Positions 27,773 to 37,070 of a DNA stretch of 64,000 nt are shown piece after piece. Position 1 is the first letter of the stretch. The number at the start of each line of letters is the position of its first letter. This DNA is from G020354785 sp964521285. GTDB lineage: Bacteria > Bacteroidota > Bacteroidia > Bacteroidales > UBA10428. The stretch spans positions 124,001 through 188,000 of the forward strand of contig CAZFQS010000004.1 of assembly GCA_964521285.1 (NCBI GenBank), read 5' to 3'. Under the pieces are notes generated by a model. That model saw only the letters and a list, made by a program, of their open reading frames with translations. It was not told the DNA's origin and ran no database searches. Position numbers and translations under genes: made by a program.

Positions 27773-28354
27773 TTACTTATTATTATTATTATTTTCTGAT
27801 TCTGTTATTTTCGATAATAGCTGTAATTTATTAAGCCCCTGATTTAACTTCGATACTGTACTTAATTTCTGAATACTCCTGTTAAGTTTATTAATATTAT
27901 CCAGTTCCCTGGTTCCATAGTTCAGTTTTTCTGAAATATATAAAAGTGTATTTTTTGTTTCCTCATAAGCCATTAACGGATCTTCAATGGTGCCCTTATA
28001 TTCCGGTTTGCCTGTGAAATATTTAATTGAATTATAAACACCAAAAATTATTAATATGGAGGCAGCCACAGCAGCTACACGGATCCAAATTTTATTTCTT
28101 CTAAAAACCGGATATATTACTTTCTGATTATCTATTAATATTTCAAGTTTTTTCTCGAAATCTTCAATGGGAACATCTTGTTTTTCTGCCTTGTCAAACA
28201 TAACAAATTGTTCCTTTTCTGCACGAAACTCTTCGTCAATATCAGGATTGTCAATAAAGTATTTTTTTAGTGCATCTTCCTCCTTTAGTGTTGTTTCTCC
28301 ATTATAATATTTTTGAAGAAGTTTTCTTAATTCTTTAATATCCATGGTTTTCAA
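27773..28354 (-). CDS. Probable anti-sigma factor (single-pass membrane protein)
   Basis: This 193-residue protein has a cytosolic N-terminal part (1-100) with YYNGETTLKEEDALKKYF, a motif common at the start of Bacteroidota anti-sigma/FecR-like and sigma-associated membrane proteins. One membrane helix follows (about 107-126, IRVAAVAASILIIFGVY), then a periplasmic helical tail ending in a poly-Asn stretch. It overlaps the sigma-factor gene by 20 bp, indicating coupled translation. An anti-sigma role is inferred from topology and position; no zinc-binding anti-sigma motif is visible. Confidence 0.7.
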   Translation of the reverse strand: MKTMDIKELRKLLQKYYNGETTLKEEDALKKYFIDNPDIDEEFRAEKEQFVMFDKAEKQDVPIEDFEKKLEILIDNQKVIYPVFRRNKIWIRVAAVAASILIIFGVYNSIKYFTGKPEYKGTIEDPLMAYEETKNTLLYISEKLNYGTRELDNINKLNRSIQKLSTVSKLNQGLNKLQLLSKITESENNNNNK

Positions 28355-28847
28355 TGTTAATTATTGATTCTTTAATTTTTTTCCGTGCTCTTGATAAATT
28401 CACTCTAATAGTGTTAATATTTATGCTGAGAATATCTGCAATTTCTTCAAACTCATATCCCTCGACATCTCTCAGCTGAATAATTATCCTTTGTTGTTCA
28501 GGCAGGCTCTGCATAATATTGTTGAATTCATTTAATCTGTCCGTATTTTCCAGGATGCTATGAGGATTATTATCTTCTTTCTGAAAATCATAACTCTTAC
28601 TATAATCTTCGATCAATACCGGTCTTTTTGCTTTTAGTCTGTCCAGACACCAGTTCCTGGTTATTTTCATAACAAAAGCCTCGATATTGTCTATGGTTTG
28701 CATTTTATTCCTGTAGTTCCATAATTTTAAATAGACTTCCTGAACAGCATCCTGAGCTTCAGCCTGATCATTCAGTAACAAACGGGCAAAATTGTATAGC
28801 TTCCTGCCTAATGGTATTATTTTATTTTTAAACTCTTCTGAATCCAT
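28335..28847 (-). CDS. ECF-type RNA polymerase sigma factor
   Basis: This 170-residue sigma-70 family member has region 2 around residues 10-75 (LLNDQAEAQDAVQEVYLKLW), then region 4 around 110-160 (LPEQQRIIIQLRDVEGYEFEEIADIL followed by the helix-turn-helix NTIRVNLSRARKKIKE). The length is typical for an ECF sigma. It directs RNA polymerase to a small regulon, probably including its own operon. The start overlaps nothing; the end overlaps the anti-sigma gene. The signal is unknown. Confidence 0.92.
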   Translation of the reverse strand: MDSEEFKNKIIPLGRKLYNFARLLLNDQAEAQDAVQEVYLKLWNYRNKMQTIDNIEAFVMKITRNWCLDRLKAKRPVLIEDYSKSYDFQKEDNNPHSILENTDRLNEFNNIMQSLPEQQRIIIQLRDVEGYEFEEIADILSININTIRVNLSRARKKIKESIINIENHGY

Positions 28848-28874
28848 TATTTTTCTGCCCGTTATATATAGTAC

Positions 28875-28926
28875 TGGGTGGAGAAGGCTAAAATATCTAA
28901 AATAGCAAAAAAATCAACTCCACCCA
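28875..28926. repeat. Inverted repeat between DUF4252 and sigma-factor genes
   Basis: TGGGTGGAG (28875-28883) and its exact complement CTCCACCCA (28918-28926) are separated by 34 AT-rich bases. It lies in the 86-bp gap between the two genes and could be a weak processing or attenuation hairpin. Confidence 0.5.
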
Positions 28927-28933
28927 ATAATGT

Positions 28934-29455
28934 CTAAGGATGACAATTACTTGCTACTTTAAGTTTATCACTTTGTTTCAGGCCAATTGAGCCAGATAAT
29001 TCATCTAATTCACTCAATTCTATTTCTCCCTTAATGCTAATAAGTACATTTTCATCATTACTTGAAACAATCAGCAGAAATTCCGTAATAATCCCGTTAT
29101 CTTCCCTGATCAGCATATTGACGTGTTCATCCTGATCTTTAACAATTAAAAGTTCTTTATATAAGGTTTTATCCAGCTCGTTATAAATTTCATCATAAAA
29201 GTTCAAATTTTCATATCCGGCTGTTTTGTCTTCCTGTGTCAGGATTTTTATTCCCTCCAGTTTTGAAATGGACTGAAGATCTTTATCCTGAGGATCCATC
29301 TTGGCCAGTATTTTCAACATATCACCCGGTATATTGACAGTGGTAAAACCTTCTGCTCCTGCGTATTTATTAAAGACTTTGCTGACAGGATCTGTTTGTC
29401 CGTTAAGTAAATGTGTCAATCCACAAATAATTAATACAAAAATTACTTTTTTCAT
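28934..29455 (-). CDS. DUF4252 domain-containing exported protein (paralogue 2)
   Basis: This 173-residue protein has a signal peptide (about 1-19, ending LNGQ). It carries the same core as the 27247 protein (VFNKYAGAEGFTTVNIPGDM; VNMLIREDNGIITEFLLIVS; VLISIKGEIELSEL). It lies upstream of the ECF sigma gene in the same direction, so the sigma/anti-sigma pair is bracketed by two DUF4252 genes. Function unknown; periplasmic or outer-membrane-facing location expected. Confidence 0.85.
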   Translation of the reverse strand: MKKVIFVLIICGLTHLLNGQTDPVSKVFNKYAGAEGFTTVNIPGDMLKILAKMDPQDKDLQSISKLEGIKILTQEDKTAGYENLNFYDEIYNELDKTLYKELLIVKDQDEHVNMLIREDNGIITEFLLIVSSNDENVLISIKGEIELSELDELSGSIGLKQSDKLKVASNCHP

Positions 29456-29583
29456 TTGTTCGTTTTTTGGTTAATATTTACATTCATTCGTGTTTGAATT
29501 ATCAACAATTCAGTGTCAAGACGAATGAGCTTTGAAAATATTACAACCTGAAAGTAAAAATCGTATTGTTAAAATTTGTGAGA

Positions 29584-29991
29584 TTATTTAAACTCTGCAG
29601 CAAATTTCTCCATAAAGTAATGGGGAGGCCTTCTTGGTTTGCGTGACACCGCGTCGACAAAAACGAGTGTGGTATTTCCCGTGCAGATTAGCAAGGAGTT
29701 TTCATTATAAATTTCATATTCAAAAAAAACTTTAATTCCCGGCTTTTTCTTCATAAAGGTTTTGACTGTAAGAACATCATCGTAATAAGAAGGAGCATTA
29801 TAGTTTATATTTGCTGATAACACCGGAAGAAGTATGCCGTCCTGTTCCATTTCTTTGTATGTCATTCCCATACTTCTCAGCATCTCAGTCCTTCCTGTTT
29901 CAAAGTAATTGAGATAATTGGCGTGGTGTAAATAGCCCATTTTATCCGTTTCTGAATAACGGATCCTTATATTTGTTACTGAACAAATCAT
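29584..29991 (-). CDS. Acyl-CoA thioesterase, 4HBT hot-dog fold (YbgC-like)
   Basis: This 135-residue single hot-dog domain has the YbgC/4-hydroxybenzoyl-CoA thioesterase signature near the start: RYSETDKMGYLHHANYLNYF, with the catalytic Asp at 16 and HHANY forming the active-site loop. The length is normal. It hydrolyses acyl-CoA, or possibly acyl-ACP, in the cytosol; the substrate chain length is not readable. It follows the SDR gene on the same strand by 27 bp, likely in one operon. Confidence 0.88.
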   Translation of the reverse strand: MICSVTNIRIRYSETDKMGYLHHANYLNYFETGRTEMLRSMGMTYKEMEQDGILLPVLSANINYNAPSYYDDVLTVKTFMKKKPGIKVFFEYEIYNENSLLICTGNTTLVFVDAVSRKPRRPPHYFMEKFAAEFK

Positions 29992-30018
29992 TTTTACCGG
30001 TGATTTAGATATTTAAAT

Positions 30019-30822
30019 TCAGAATGGAGACTCAGGTTCTCTGGCCAGCCTCCTGTAAGCAATCCTGTCACATACAGTTGGAATTATCCTCTGGAAGAGA
30101 GCTAATAATTGTCCTTCAACAGTTAATATTTTATGTCTTTTTTTCTTTCTTAATGCCTTGATCATTGCTTTTGCCACATGTTCGGGTAGCATATGTTTCT
30201 CTTCGTTTCTTGGAGTATAACCCTGAGGTTTTCCGTCTCTTAATAATGCCCTCTTTCTGATTTCAGATTTAGTAAATCCTGCTGTAAGGATCATAACATG
30301 AAGTCCCTTCTTTAGATTTTCAACACGAATGGTATCAAGTAAACCATGCAGTGCAAATTTGGAAGCAGAGTACCCTGTTCTTCCGGGCAATCCCTGTATA
30401 CCTCCTATTGATGAAACACCCACCAGTGATCCTTTTGATTTTACCAGATGCGGTATCGCATATTTGGAACAATATACTGTCCCCCAGAAATTAACATCCA
30501 TCAATTGCTTTAAAACATGAATCTCAACATTTTCGAATAATGCCCTCATAGATATACCTGCATTATTTATTAATACATCAATACTGCCGTACTTTTCAAT
30601 TACCTTTTCTATTAAATTCCGGCAATTATCCTGTATAGTTACGTCAGTTTTGATGGCATATGCTTCGTATCCCTGCTTTTTCAGAGCCCCCTCAATTTTT
30701 TTAAGTTTTTCTTCATTTCTTGCTGCCATAACTACTTTCGAACCTCTTCTGGCAAATTCTTTTGCCATTGCAAGACCAATACCTGAAGAAGCTCCTGTAA
30801 TTATTACAACTTTATCTTTCAT
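30019..30822 (-). CDS. Short-chain dehydrogenase/reductase
   Basis: This 267-residue classical SDR has the cofactor loop TGASSGIG (9-16), NNAG in the NNAGISMRA segment, and the catalytic YSASK. The C-terminal part (RIIPTVCDRIAYRRLAREP) is like the longer lipid- or steroid-acting SDRs. Substrate unknown; with the adjacent thioesterase, a role in lipid or acyl metabolism is possible. Upstream lies the divergent rarA gene. Confidence 0.85.
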   Translation of the reverse strand: MKDKVVIITGASSGIGLAMAKEFARRGSKVVMAARNEEKLKKIEGALKKQGYEAYAIKTDVTIQDNCRNLIEKVIEKYGSIDVLINNAGISMRALFENVEIHVLKQLMDVNFWGTVYCSKYAIPHLVKSKGSLVGVSSIGGIQGLPGRTGYSASKFALHGLLDTIRVENLKKGLHVMILTAGFTKSEIRKRALLRDGKPQGYTPRNEEKHMLPEHVAKAMIKALRKKKRHKILTVEGQLLALFQRIIPTVCDRIAYRRLAREPESPF

Positions 30823-30949
30823 CAGTTTTATTTATTATTTCAATGCTAAAATTAATAAATAACAACTTTTACAAAAGTTAATATTCAAATTTTTTTCTGG
30901 TTCAACAAGGAATATAATATCTTTATCATTAAATTCTTTTAATTATCAA

Positions 30950-32239
30950 ATGAATACTAATCAACCTCTTGCCGACAGAATGAGACCTAAAGAACTGGAT
31001 GAATTTATCGGACAGGATCATCTGGTAGGTAAAAATTCAATACTAAGACAAAGTATTGAATCGGGTAATATTCCGTCATTTATTTTGTGGGGTCCTCCTG
31101 GTATTGGTAAAACAACCCTGGCAAAAATAATAGCCAATATTCTGGAAAGGCCTTTTCAAAGTTTGAGCGCTGTAAACGCAGGGGTAAAAGATGTCAGAGA
31201 TACAATTGAAAAAGCAAAAAAACAACAATTCTTCAACAGGCCAAACCTTATATTATTTATTGATGAAATTCACAGGTTTAACAAATCTCAGCAGGATTCT
31301 CTGCTTGGATCTGTGGAACAGGGTATATTGACTTTGATAGGAGCAACAACAGAAAATCCGTCTTTTGAAGTTATTTCCCCGCTGCTCTCCAGATGTCAGG
31401 TTTATGTTATGAAACCTCTGGAAAAGAATGAACTGCTTGAAATCCTGAAAAGGGCCCTTAAGAAAGATATAATCCTAAAAAAATTACCTGTTGAAATAAA
31501 GGAGTATGAAGCAATATTGCGTTATTCAGGGGGCGATGCCAGAAAGTTGTTAAATCTTATAGAACTGGTTGTGAACTCTGTAAAATTTGATAAGAACAAA
31601 AAGGTTGAAATCACAAATGATCTGGTAATTACCAAAGTACAGGAAAATATAGCCTTATATGACAAAAAAGGAGATCAGCATTATGATATAATCTCAGCAT
31701 TTATAAAATCAATAAGAGGAAGCGACCCCAATGCCTCAGCTTACTGGCTGGCAAGAATGATAGAAGGCGGGGAAGATCCCAAATTTATTGCACGGAGAAT
31801 GGTAATACTGGCTGCTGAGGATATTGGTCTTGCTAATCCAAATGCTCTGCTATTGGCAACCAGTTGTTTTGAAGCAGTAAATATGATTGGCTGGCTCGAA
31901 TCAAGAATAATTTTATCAGAAGTAGCGATCTATCTGGCTACGTCACCCAAAAGTAATTCAGCCTACCAGGCAATTAATGAGGCGCAGGAACTTGTAAGAA
32001 AAACAGGCGATTTGCCTGTTCCCCTGAATATAAGGAATGCACCTACTAAACTTATGAAAGATTTGGGCTATGGAAAGGACTATAAATATGCACACAGCTA
32101 TGAAGGTAACTTTATTGCTGAAGAATTTTTACCTGAAAAAATAAAAAATACAATATTATATATGCCTCAGGATAATATCAGAGAAAAAGAGATTATGGAG
32201 AAACTCGAAAAATTGTGGAAAAAAAAGTATAAATACTGA
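30950..32239 (+). CDS. rarA: Replication-associated recombination protein A (MgsA/RarA AAA+ ATPase)
   Basis: This 429-residue clamp-loader-like ATPase has Walker A GPPGIGKT (48-55), Walker B with sensor LFIDEIHRF (102-110), and ATTENPSFEV following sensor 1. The C-terminal MgsA/RarA oligomerisation domain includes GGEDPKFIARRMVILAAEDIG and the end block PPTKLMKDLGYG-like (here APTKLMKDLGYGKDYKYAH). It acts at stalled replication forks. The length matches the family. Confidence 0.95.
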   Translation: MNTNQPLADRMRPKELDEFIGQDHLVGKNSILRQSIESGNIPSFILWGPPGIGKTTLAKIIANILERPFQSLSAVNAGVKDVRDTIEKAKKQQFFNRPNLILFIDEIHRFNKSQQDSLLGSVEQGILTLIGATTENPSFEVISPLLSRCQVYVMKPLEKNELLEILKRALKKDIILKKLPVEIKEYEAILRYSGGDARKLLNLIELVVNSVKFDKNKKVEITNDLVITKVQENIALYDKKGDQHYDIISAFIKSIRGSDPNASAYWLARMIEGGEDPKFIARRMVILAAEDIGLANPNALLLATSCFEAVNMIGWLESRIILSEVAIYLATSPKSNSAYQAINEAQELVRKTGDLPVPLNIRNAPTKLMKDLGYGKDYKYAHSYEGNFIAEEFLPEKIKNTILYMPQDNIREKEIMEKLEKLWKKKYKY

Positions 32240-32329
32240 AATATTTTAATAACCAAAAGTATACTTTTACTTTTCAGATTGTTTAATGACAAATATTAAT
32301 TACATATAATATTTTAGAATTTCTGAAAA

Positions 32330-32869
32330 ATGGATGAAAAGATGCTTTTAAAAGAAATAGTAAGACTGTTTACTGATGATAAACCATTGAGAGAATATTG
32401 CGGAATTACTGATCTTGAGGTTGATATGTGCAAAAAAGTATTAATCGAAGATAAATTATTTAGTGATTTAACAATTCACGGCAAGGTAAAACGTTCACAG
32501 GTTGAAAAAATGGTTTATGCCCCGTTCTTAAAAGTCATTTATAAAATCAGACAGCAAATAGAGATCAGCCAGCAGGCTATTATGGCAAAAGAGGTTTATA
32601 ACAATAATATCGGAAAAGAAGACGATAAGAGCTTTAGTGAAGAGCTGGAAGGTGTAACTATTGACAATATAAGCATTTCAGAACGAACCAGGAAAGTGCT
32701 TATAGAAAATGGTATTACTAATATAAATAAATTAACCGAATTAAATTTTGATAAATTAAAGCTGACCGGAAACTATGGTGTAAAAACCATTTTTGAGCTT
32801 CAGCAGTTAGCAGGGAAGCTTAAGGATTCAAGATATATACTTTCAATTCTCAGAAAAAACGGCAAATAA
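32330..32869 (+). CDS. Hypothetical protein with RNA polymerase alpha-CTD-like helical domain
   Basis: This 179-residue cytosolic protein has a helical, charged N-terminal 100 residues with no known family. Residues about 115-175 (ISISERTRKVLIENGITNIN, then LTGNYGVKTIFELQQLAG) match the helix-hairpin-helix pattern of the RNA polymerase alpha-subunit C-terminal domain, which binds DNA and regulators. It lies 90 bp after rarA and 121 bp before kdsA, all on the plus strand. A nucleic-acid-binding role is inferred from the fold alone. Confidence 0.7.
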   Translation: MDEKMLLKEIVRLFTDDKPLREYCGITDLEVDMCKKVLIEDKLFSDLTIHGKVKRSQVEKMVYAPFLKVIYKIRQQIEISQQAIMAKEVYNNNIGKEDDKSFSEELEGVTIDNISISERTRKVLIENGITNINKLTELNFDKLKLTGNYGVKTIFELQQLAGKLKDSRYILSILRKNGK

Positions 32870-32990
32870 TAAAATTAACTGCATTACGATTTTGCACACT
32901 TAAATATATTGGCACGACCTGTTTGTTAACAATGAGAGAGTAAAAACAAGTTCACAAACCTGTTAAAATCTAAACAACTTATTTCATATT

Positions 32991-33821
32991 ATGCAAATAG
33001 AAAAATTTATACCAGATATAAAACACTCAGGTAATAACTTTTTTCTGATAGCAGGTCCCTGTGTTGTTGAAGGCAAAGATATTTGTTTCGCTATTGCTGA
33101 GAGTATTGTTAAGATAAGTGATAAACTTAAAATACCCTATATTTTTAAAGCGTCATATAAAAAGGCTAACAGGACAAAACTTGATTCATTTGCAGGTATT
33201 GGGGATATAAAAGCCCTGGAAATCCTGAAAGAGATAAAAGAGAAGTATAATGTTCCTGTATTAACAGACATTCATTCTGTTGATGAAGCAAACCTGGCCG
33301 CCAGGTATGTTGACGTATTGCAAATTCCTGCATTTTTATGCAGACAAACAGAATTATTGGTAGCTGCAGCAAAAACAGGAAAAGTAATAAATATTAAGAA
33401 AGGGCAGTTCATGTCTCCCGAATCTATGAAATTTGCTGCAGATAAAGTTAAATTATCAGGGAACAATAAAGTAATACTGACTGAAAGAGGAACAATGTTT
33501 GGATATCAGGATTTAATAATAGATTATCGGGGTATAATAGAAATGAAAAAAATGAACTTGCCTGTAGTCCTCGATATTACACATTCCTTGCAACAACCAA
33601 ATCAGAGTACAGGTGTCTCAGGCGGCAGACCTGAACTGGTTGAAACAATAGCAAGGGCAGGTATAGCAATTGGTGTTGACGGAATATTTCTGGAAACTCA
33701 TCCTGAACCGGCCAAAGCAAAATCCGATGGATTAAATATGATAGAGCTGAGTGGACTGGGGAATTTACTTACCAGGCTTGTTAAAATACGGGGTTGCATT
33801 TCGGAATTTGAACTGGAGTGA
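32991..33821 (+). CDS. kdsA: 3-deoxy-8-phosphooctulonate synthase (KDO-8-P synthase)
   Basis: This 276-residue DAHP-synthase-fold enzyme joins phosphoenolpyruvate and arabinose 5-phosphate for the KDO of lipopolysaccharide. Visible signatures are LIAGPCVVEG near the N-terminus, FKASYKKANR, PVLTDIHSVDEA, IPAFLCRQTELLVAAAKTG and DITHSLQQPN near the C-terminus. The length is typical. Presence indicates an LPS-type outer membrane. It is followed by the convergent Wzi-like gene. Confidence 0.95.
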   Translation: MQIEKFIPDIKHSGNNFFLIAGPCVVEGKDICFAIAESIVKISDKLKIPYIFKASYKKANRTKLDSFAGIGDIKALEILKEIKEKYNVPVLTDIHSVDEANLAARYVDVLQIPAFLCRQTELLVAAAKTGKVINIKKGQFMSPESMKFAADKVKLSGNNKVILTERGTMFGYQDLIIDYRGIIEMKKMNLPVVLDITHSLQQPNQSTGVSGGRPELVETIARAGIAIGVDGIFLETHPEPAKAKSDGLNMIELSGLGNLLTRLVKIRGCISEFELE

Positions 33822-33926
33822 TTTTCATGGCTGCTGATGTCTGTGGGAAAGTGTATGGTAAATACCCTTGGAAAGTAATAGTATATACTTTCTATGTATA
33901 CAAGTTTAGATGGAAATATACTATTT

Positions 33927-35315
33927 TTAATCCAAAGACCCTTGTTTGATTAAGCTTATTCTTAATCCTGTATTATTCCCTAACAGATTACCACGATCAT
34001 AACCAACTGCAAGTCCTGCCTGTAACCCTAATGGCAGTTTGTTAGAGAGAAGTATCTCCAGAAGAAATGAAAATTGAGTTAATGCGGGATCATATGGATA
34101 AGATGGTGTGCCTGAATTCAGGGAGTATGTGGTAAAAAATTTATATTGCAGATTTTTGTATTTTCCTTCCAGACCAAAATGATGGGCAGTGACTTCATTA
34201 TTCCAGACATACCCGCCCTCTGTATCAGTGTTCTTTATAATTATTGGCGAGGTTATCATTGGTGTACCAATGGTCATCCCATGAAAAGTCCAGCCGAATC
34301 GATAGTATGAATGATTGAAATAATTTTTAGGATCAGATTTGCTATAAATATTTACAAATTCGTATCCAAATCCATTAATAAAGCGATTTTTATCTTTAAG
34401 ATGAAAACTAATTCCCCATAGCCCTGTTTTATTAATAATTCCCCAATAGTCACTACTTTTATCCTCAAAAAGAGTCTGCCAATAAAAACTAACCTTTACT
34501 CTTTTAAAATCCATATCAAATCCCAGGTTTCTTGAAGCCAGGTGATTACCTAAGATCAATTTTTGTTCACCTATAGGTGCATTTTCATCTCCCGGCTTTA
34601 CAAAGAACACTCTTATAAAATCATCAAAACCTTTGGGCATTTGTCCAATGGTGGTGTCGGCTGAAAACCCTCCCCATTGCGCAAAATGGTGAATACCATA
34701 ATGAATATGTAAAGGAAGTTTTCCTCCAAGTTGAATGTACAGATACTTATGATGCAACCATGCATTCTTTACGAACTTATTATTACCAAACCAGCCATGT
34801 GAAATTCCTCCTTTAAATTCAAGATAGCCTCGTGTCAAAGGTATAGGAGTATAATCGGGGACTACTAGAGAGATCTTTGGCATTGGTCGTGCGTTTCCTG
34901 ACCATAATAATCCTCCTGAAGAAATGGAACTATCCTGGTCTCCGAATTTTTCTTCCATGCTACCTATCTGAAAATCAACAAAATGGAATTTGAATCGTAA
35001 ATATGCCTGGTGAAGGTATAATTTATTATTATTGCTCTGCCTGTCAATAACTTCGAGACCATAATCATAATCGAAAATCTTTTCGGCTGATAAGCTTGTT
35101 TTAAATCCGAGCTTAATCCACCCGTTAAACTTATTAGGGGTTATTAATCCATATTGATTGGATAGCAACCAGAATGGTGTTTGCTTTCCTGTGGAGAGAG
35201 TTGCTCCTGTCTGAATTGAGTAATCGGGTAGTTTAATGATTTGTGAAAAGGCTGAATTGATGAATGATGATAAAATGAGCAGGAAGAGAAACTTAATATT
35301 ATTGTAATTTTTCAT
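33927..35315 (-). CDS. Wzi-like capsule-assembly outer-membrane protein
   Basis: This 462-residue protein has a signal peptide (about 1-25, ending SAFSQ). The N-terminal segment YSIQTGATLSTGKQTPFWLL and later repeated amphipathic strands (GWIKLGFKTSLSA, LYLHQAYLRFKFHF, VSFYWQTLFEDKS) are the pattern of the Bacteroidota Wzi-like beta-barrel family. Wzi in E. coli is an outer-membrane lectin that anchors group 1 capsule. No capsule genes flank it here, so the role is by family only. Confidence 0.85.
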   Translation of the reverse strand: MKNYNNIKFLFLLILSSFINSAFSQIIKLPDYSIQTGATLSTGKQTPFWLLSNQYGLITPNKFNGWIKLGFKTSLSAEKIFDYDYGLEVIDRQSNNNKLYLHQAYLRFKFHFVDFQIGSMEEKFGDQDSSISSGGLLWSGNARPMPKISLVVPDYTPIPLTRGYLEFKGGISHGWFGNNKFVKNAWLHHKYLYIQLGGKLPLHIHYGIHHFAQWGGFSADTTIGQMPKGFDDFIRVFFVKPGDENAPIGEQKLILGNHLASRNLGFDMDFKRVKVSFYWQTLFEDKSSDYWGIINKTGLWGISFHLKDKNRFINGFGYEFVNIYSKSDPKNYFNHSYYRFGWTFHGMTIGTPMITSPIIIKNTDTEGGYVWNNEVTAHHFGLEGKYKNLQYKFFTTYSLNSGTPSYPYDPALTQFSFLLEILLSNKLPLGLQAGLAVGYDRGNLLGNNTGLRISLIKQGSLD

Positions 35316-35371
35316 GGTAATATAAACTCTTGCAAGAGGGTTTATTGCAAAGGTCCCTTTTTAAAAATAAA

Positions 35372-35776
35372 AAAGTAGCAAATCTGTAAGCCGGATTCTG
35401 TATCCCGCCACAGGCGGGGCTTCTATCATTAATCTGACCCCTGAATTACTTCAGGGATATAGTGATCTACCCCTCCCGACTTTTCTTAATGAAAACCAGG
35501 GCGGGCCACCCTGTATCCCCTGTAAAAGGGCAAATCGGGATATATTTGATCTTGCAACCCATAAGGCGGACAGCTACTAATGTCACCATCAGTACTGGTG
35601 AGCTCTTACCTCACCTTCTCACCCTTATCCCGGCAAAGCCGGGACGGTTATTTTCTTCTCCGCTACTATGCCCTCACGAACATCTTCCCTTTCGGAAGTA
35701 TGGCGCCCTTTGTTGTCCGGACTTTCCTCCCCTTCCCATAAAAATGGGAAAGAGCGATAGAACGATCTGCTACTTT
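35372..35776 (-). ncRNA. rnpB: RNase P RNA, bacterial type A
   Basis: On the minus strand the conserved 5' element GAGGAAAGTCCGGACAAC is followed about 330 nt later by the 3' element ACAGAATCCGGCTTAC. The two ends pair as helix P1 (AGTAGCA at the 5' end with TGCTACT at the 3' end, extended by two A-T pairs), which sets the limits. The AGAGGGTGGCCCGCC-like region and several GC-rich hairpins lie in between. About 405 nt, usual for the type. It processes the 5' leader of tRNAs with RnpA. Confidence 0.93.
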
Positions 35777-35848
35777 AGTACCTTAGTGCTATATTTTGCA
35801 CAAATTAATTTCAGTTCAAAATTAAGAATAATATTAATAACTATAAAC

Positions 35849-36904
35849 TTATGCCAGTCTAACCAGGGTTGCTCCAAAGCCATATTCTTTAAAAGAAGCA
35901 TCCTGATATGTTAAGTCAGGATACTTAGTGTCTATGGCCTTTCTTATCTCATATTTTAATTTGCCATTACCTAAACCGTGTATAAATACAATTTCTTTAA
36001 TATTTCCCTGAATAGCCTTATCCAGCTCACTATAAAACCTGTTTAACTGGATGTTCAGTATTTCACCCTCTGACATACCTGAATAATCATCCACAATCTT
36101 ATGAATATGCAAATCTACTTCCTCAATATCGGACTTAGGTTTATCAATAACCTTAGCTTTCTTCATTATTTCCCCTTCTTTATCAGCCAGCACCTGTACT
36201 ACTTCAGAATCTGTTTTTTGTTTTATTTCTTCTTCAGGACTATCAATAATTATTTTAAGAATATGTGCTTTTTCATGAAAAAATTCATTTTCCCTGTAAA
36301 TATTCTCCTTGTAAAAACTAATTTTTGCAATATCAAAATAACTGTCAGCAGGTTGCTGAGGGAAATATTCACCCTTATTTACAAATAAAATTTGAAAATG
36401 GAACTTTTTAATCTTGCTTATTTCTGTCTGGGTAAATGTTTTTATATATTCTTTTGTATTTGCTTCAAGCATCCCTGATTTTAGATATCTCAAAGAACCT
36501 GTCTCCATGCACCCGATTAAATAATATATATAAAAATCGCAATCATTAATAAGATAAGTACTTATGTCACTCTTATAAATCATTTTACTGTTAACAGGAA
36601 CCATGCCAAAATAAACTGATCTCAATGCTTTTTCAGGAAGATTTTCTGCCGATATGCTATTATCAGTAGTCTTTTCATTGCCGGCATCAATTTTATTTGA
36701 ATCTTCTGACTTACTAATATCTTCACCGGCTTCTTCAATCAGTTTATTCTCATCCGAATCCAAAATTATTTCGGAAATAAGAACAGGTACATCAAATCCA
36801 TCTTCAATCCTTACATTAACCATTTTGTTATCAATTATTTCTGAGACTATACCTCCCCCGGTATCATTTAAAAACTTTACCTTGTCTCCTACTTTGATTT
36901 TCAT
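35849..36904 (-). CDS. DUF2027 and Smr-domain protein
   Basis: This 351-residue protein has an N-terminal DUF2027 region: an SH3-like barrel (KVGDKVKFLNDTGGGIVSEI, 4-23) and a second barrel around 90-200. The C-terminal 85 residues are a small MutS-related (Smr) domain with VDLHIHKI, FIHGLGNGKLKYEIRKAI and the final YGFGATLVRL. Smr domains nick branched DNA or cleave RNA (for example on collided ribosomes); which applies here is unknown. It lies just upstream of rnpB on the same strand. Confidence 0.88.
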   Translation of the reverse strand: MKIKVGDKVKFLNDTGGGIVSEIIDNKMVNVRIEDGFDVPVLISEIILDSDENKLIEEAGEDISKSEDSNKIDAGNEKTTDNSISAENLPEKALRSVYFGMVPVNSKMIYKSDISTYLINDCDFYIYYLIGCMETGSLRYLKSGMLEANTKEYIKTFTQTEISKIKKFHFQILFVNKGEYFPQQPADSYFDIAKISFYKENIYRENEFFHEKAHILKIIIDSPEEEIKQKTDSEVVQVLADKEGEIMKKAKVIDKPKSDIEEVDLHIHKIVDDYSGMSEGEILNIQLNRFYSELDKAIQGNIKEIVFIHGLGNGKLKYEIRKAIDTKYPDLTYQDASFKEYGFGATLVRLA

Positions 36905-37043
36905 ATTTATAATATAATAATTATATTTTACAAAACCTGGCTTTAATACAGCCGGAAAATCGTCATTTTATTTTAACCAGGTAGCTTGAAAAGAGCATTT
37001 TTGATTTGATAATCCGCCAAAATCTTTAATAGGTAAAATTAGT

Positions 37044-37051
37044 TAATTTTG
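37044..37051 (+). promoter_or_regulatory. Candidate -7 element for queA
   Basis: TAATTTTG matches TAnnTTTG 20 bp before the TTG start at 37071. It also contains the in-frame stop that closes the frame upstream, so no earlier start is available. Confidence 0.5.
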
Positions 37052-37070
37052 TCCTTCAATATCCAACTTA

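Noticed and set aside
33840..33926. Possible terminator hairpin between kdsA and the Wzi-like gene (GAAAGTA and TACTTTC)
   Set aside because: The stem is short and AT-rich and no T tract follows on either strand.
35462..35914. A 150-codon open frame on the plus strand
   Set aside because: It lies antisense to the RNase P RNA gene and its composition reflects RNA helices, not protein.
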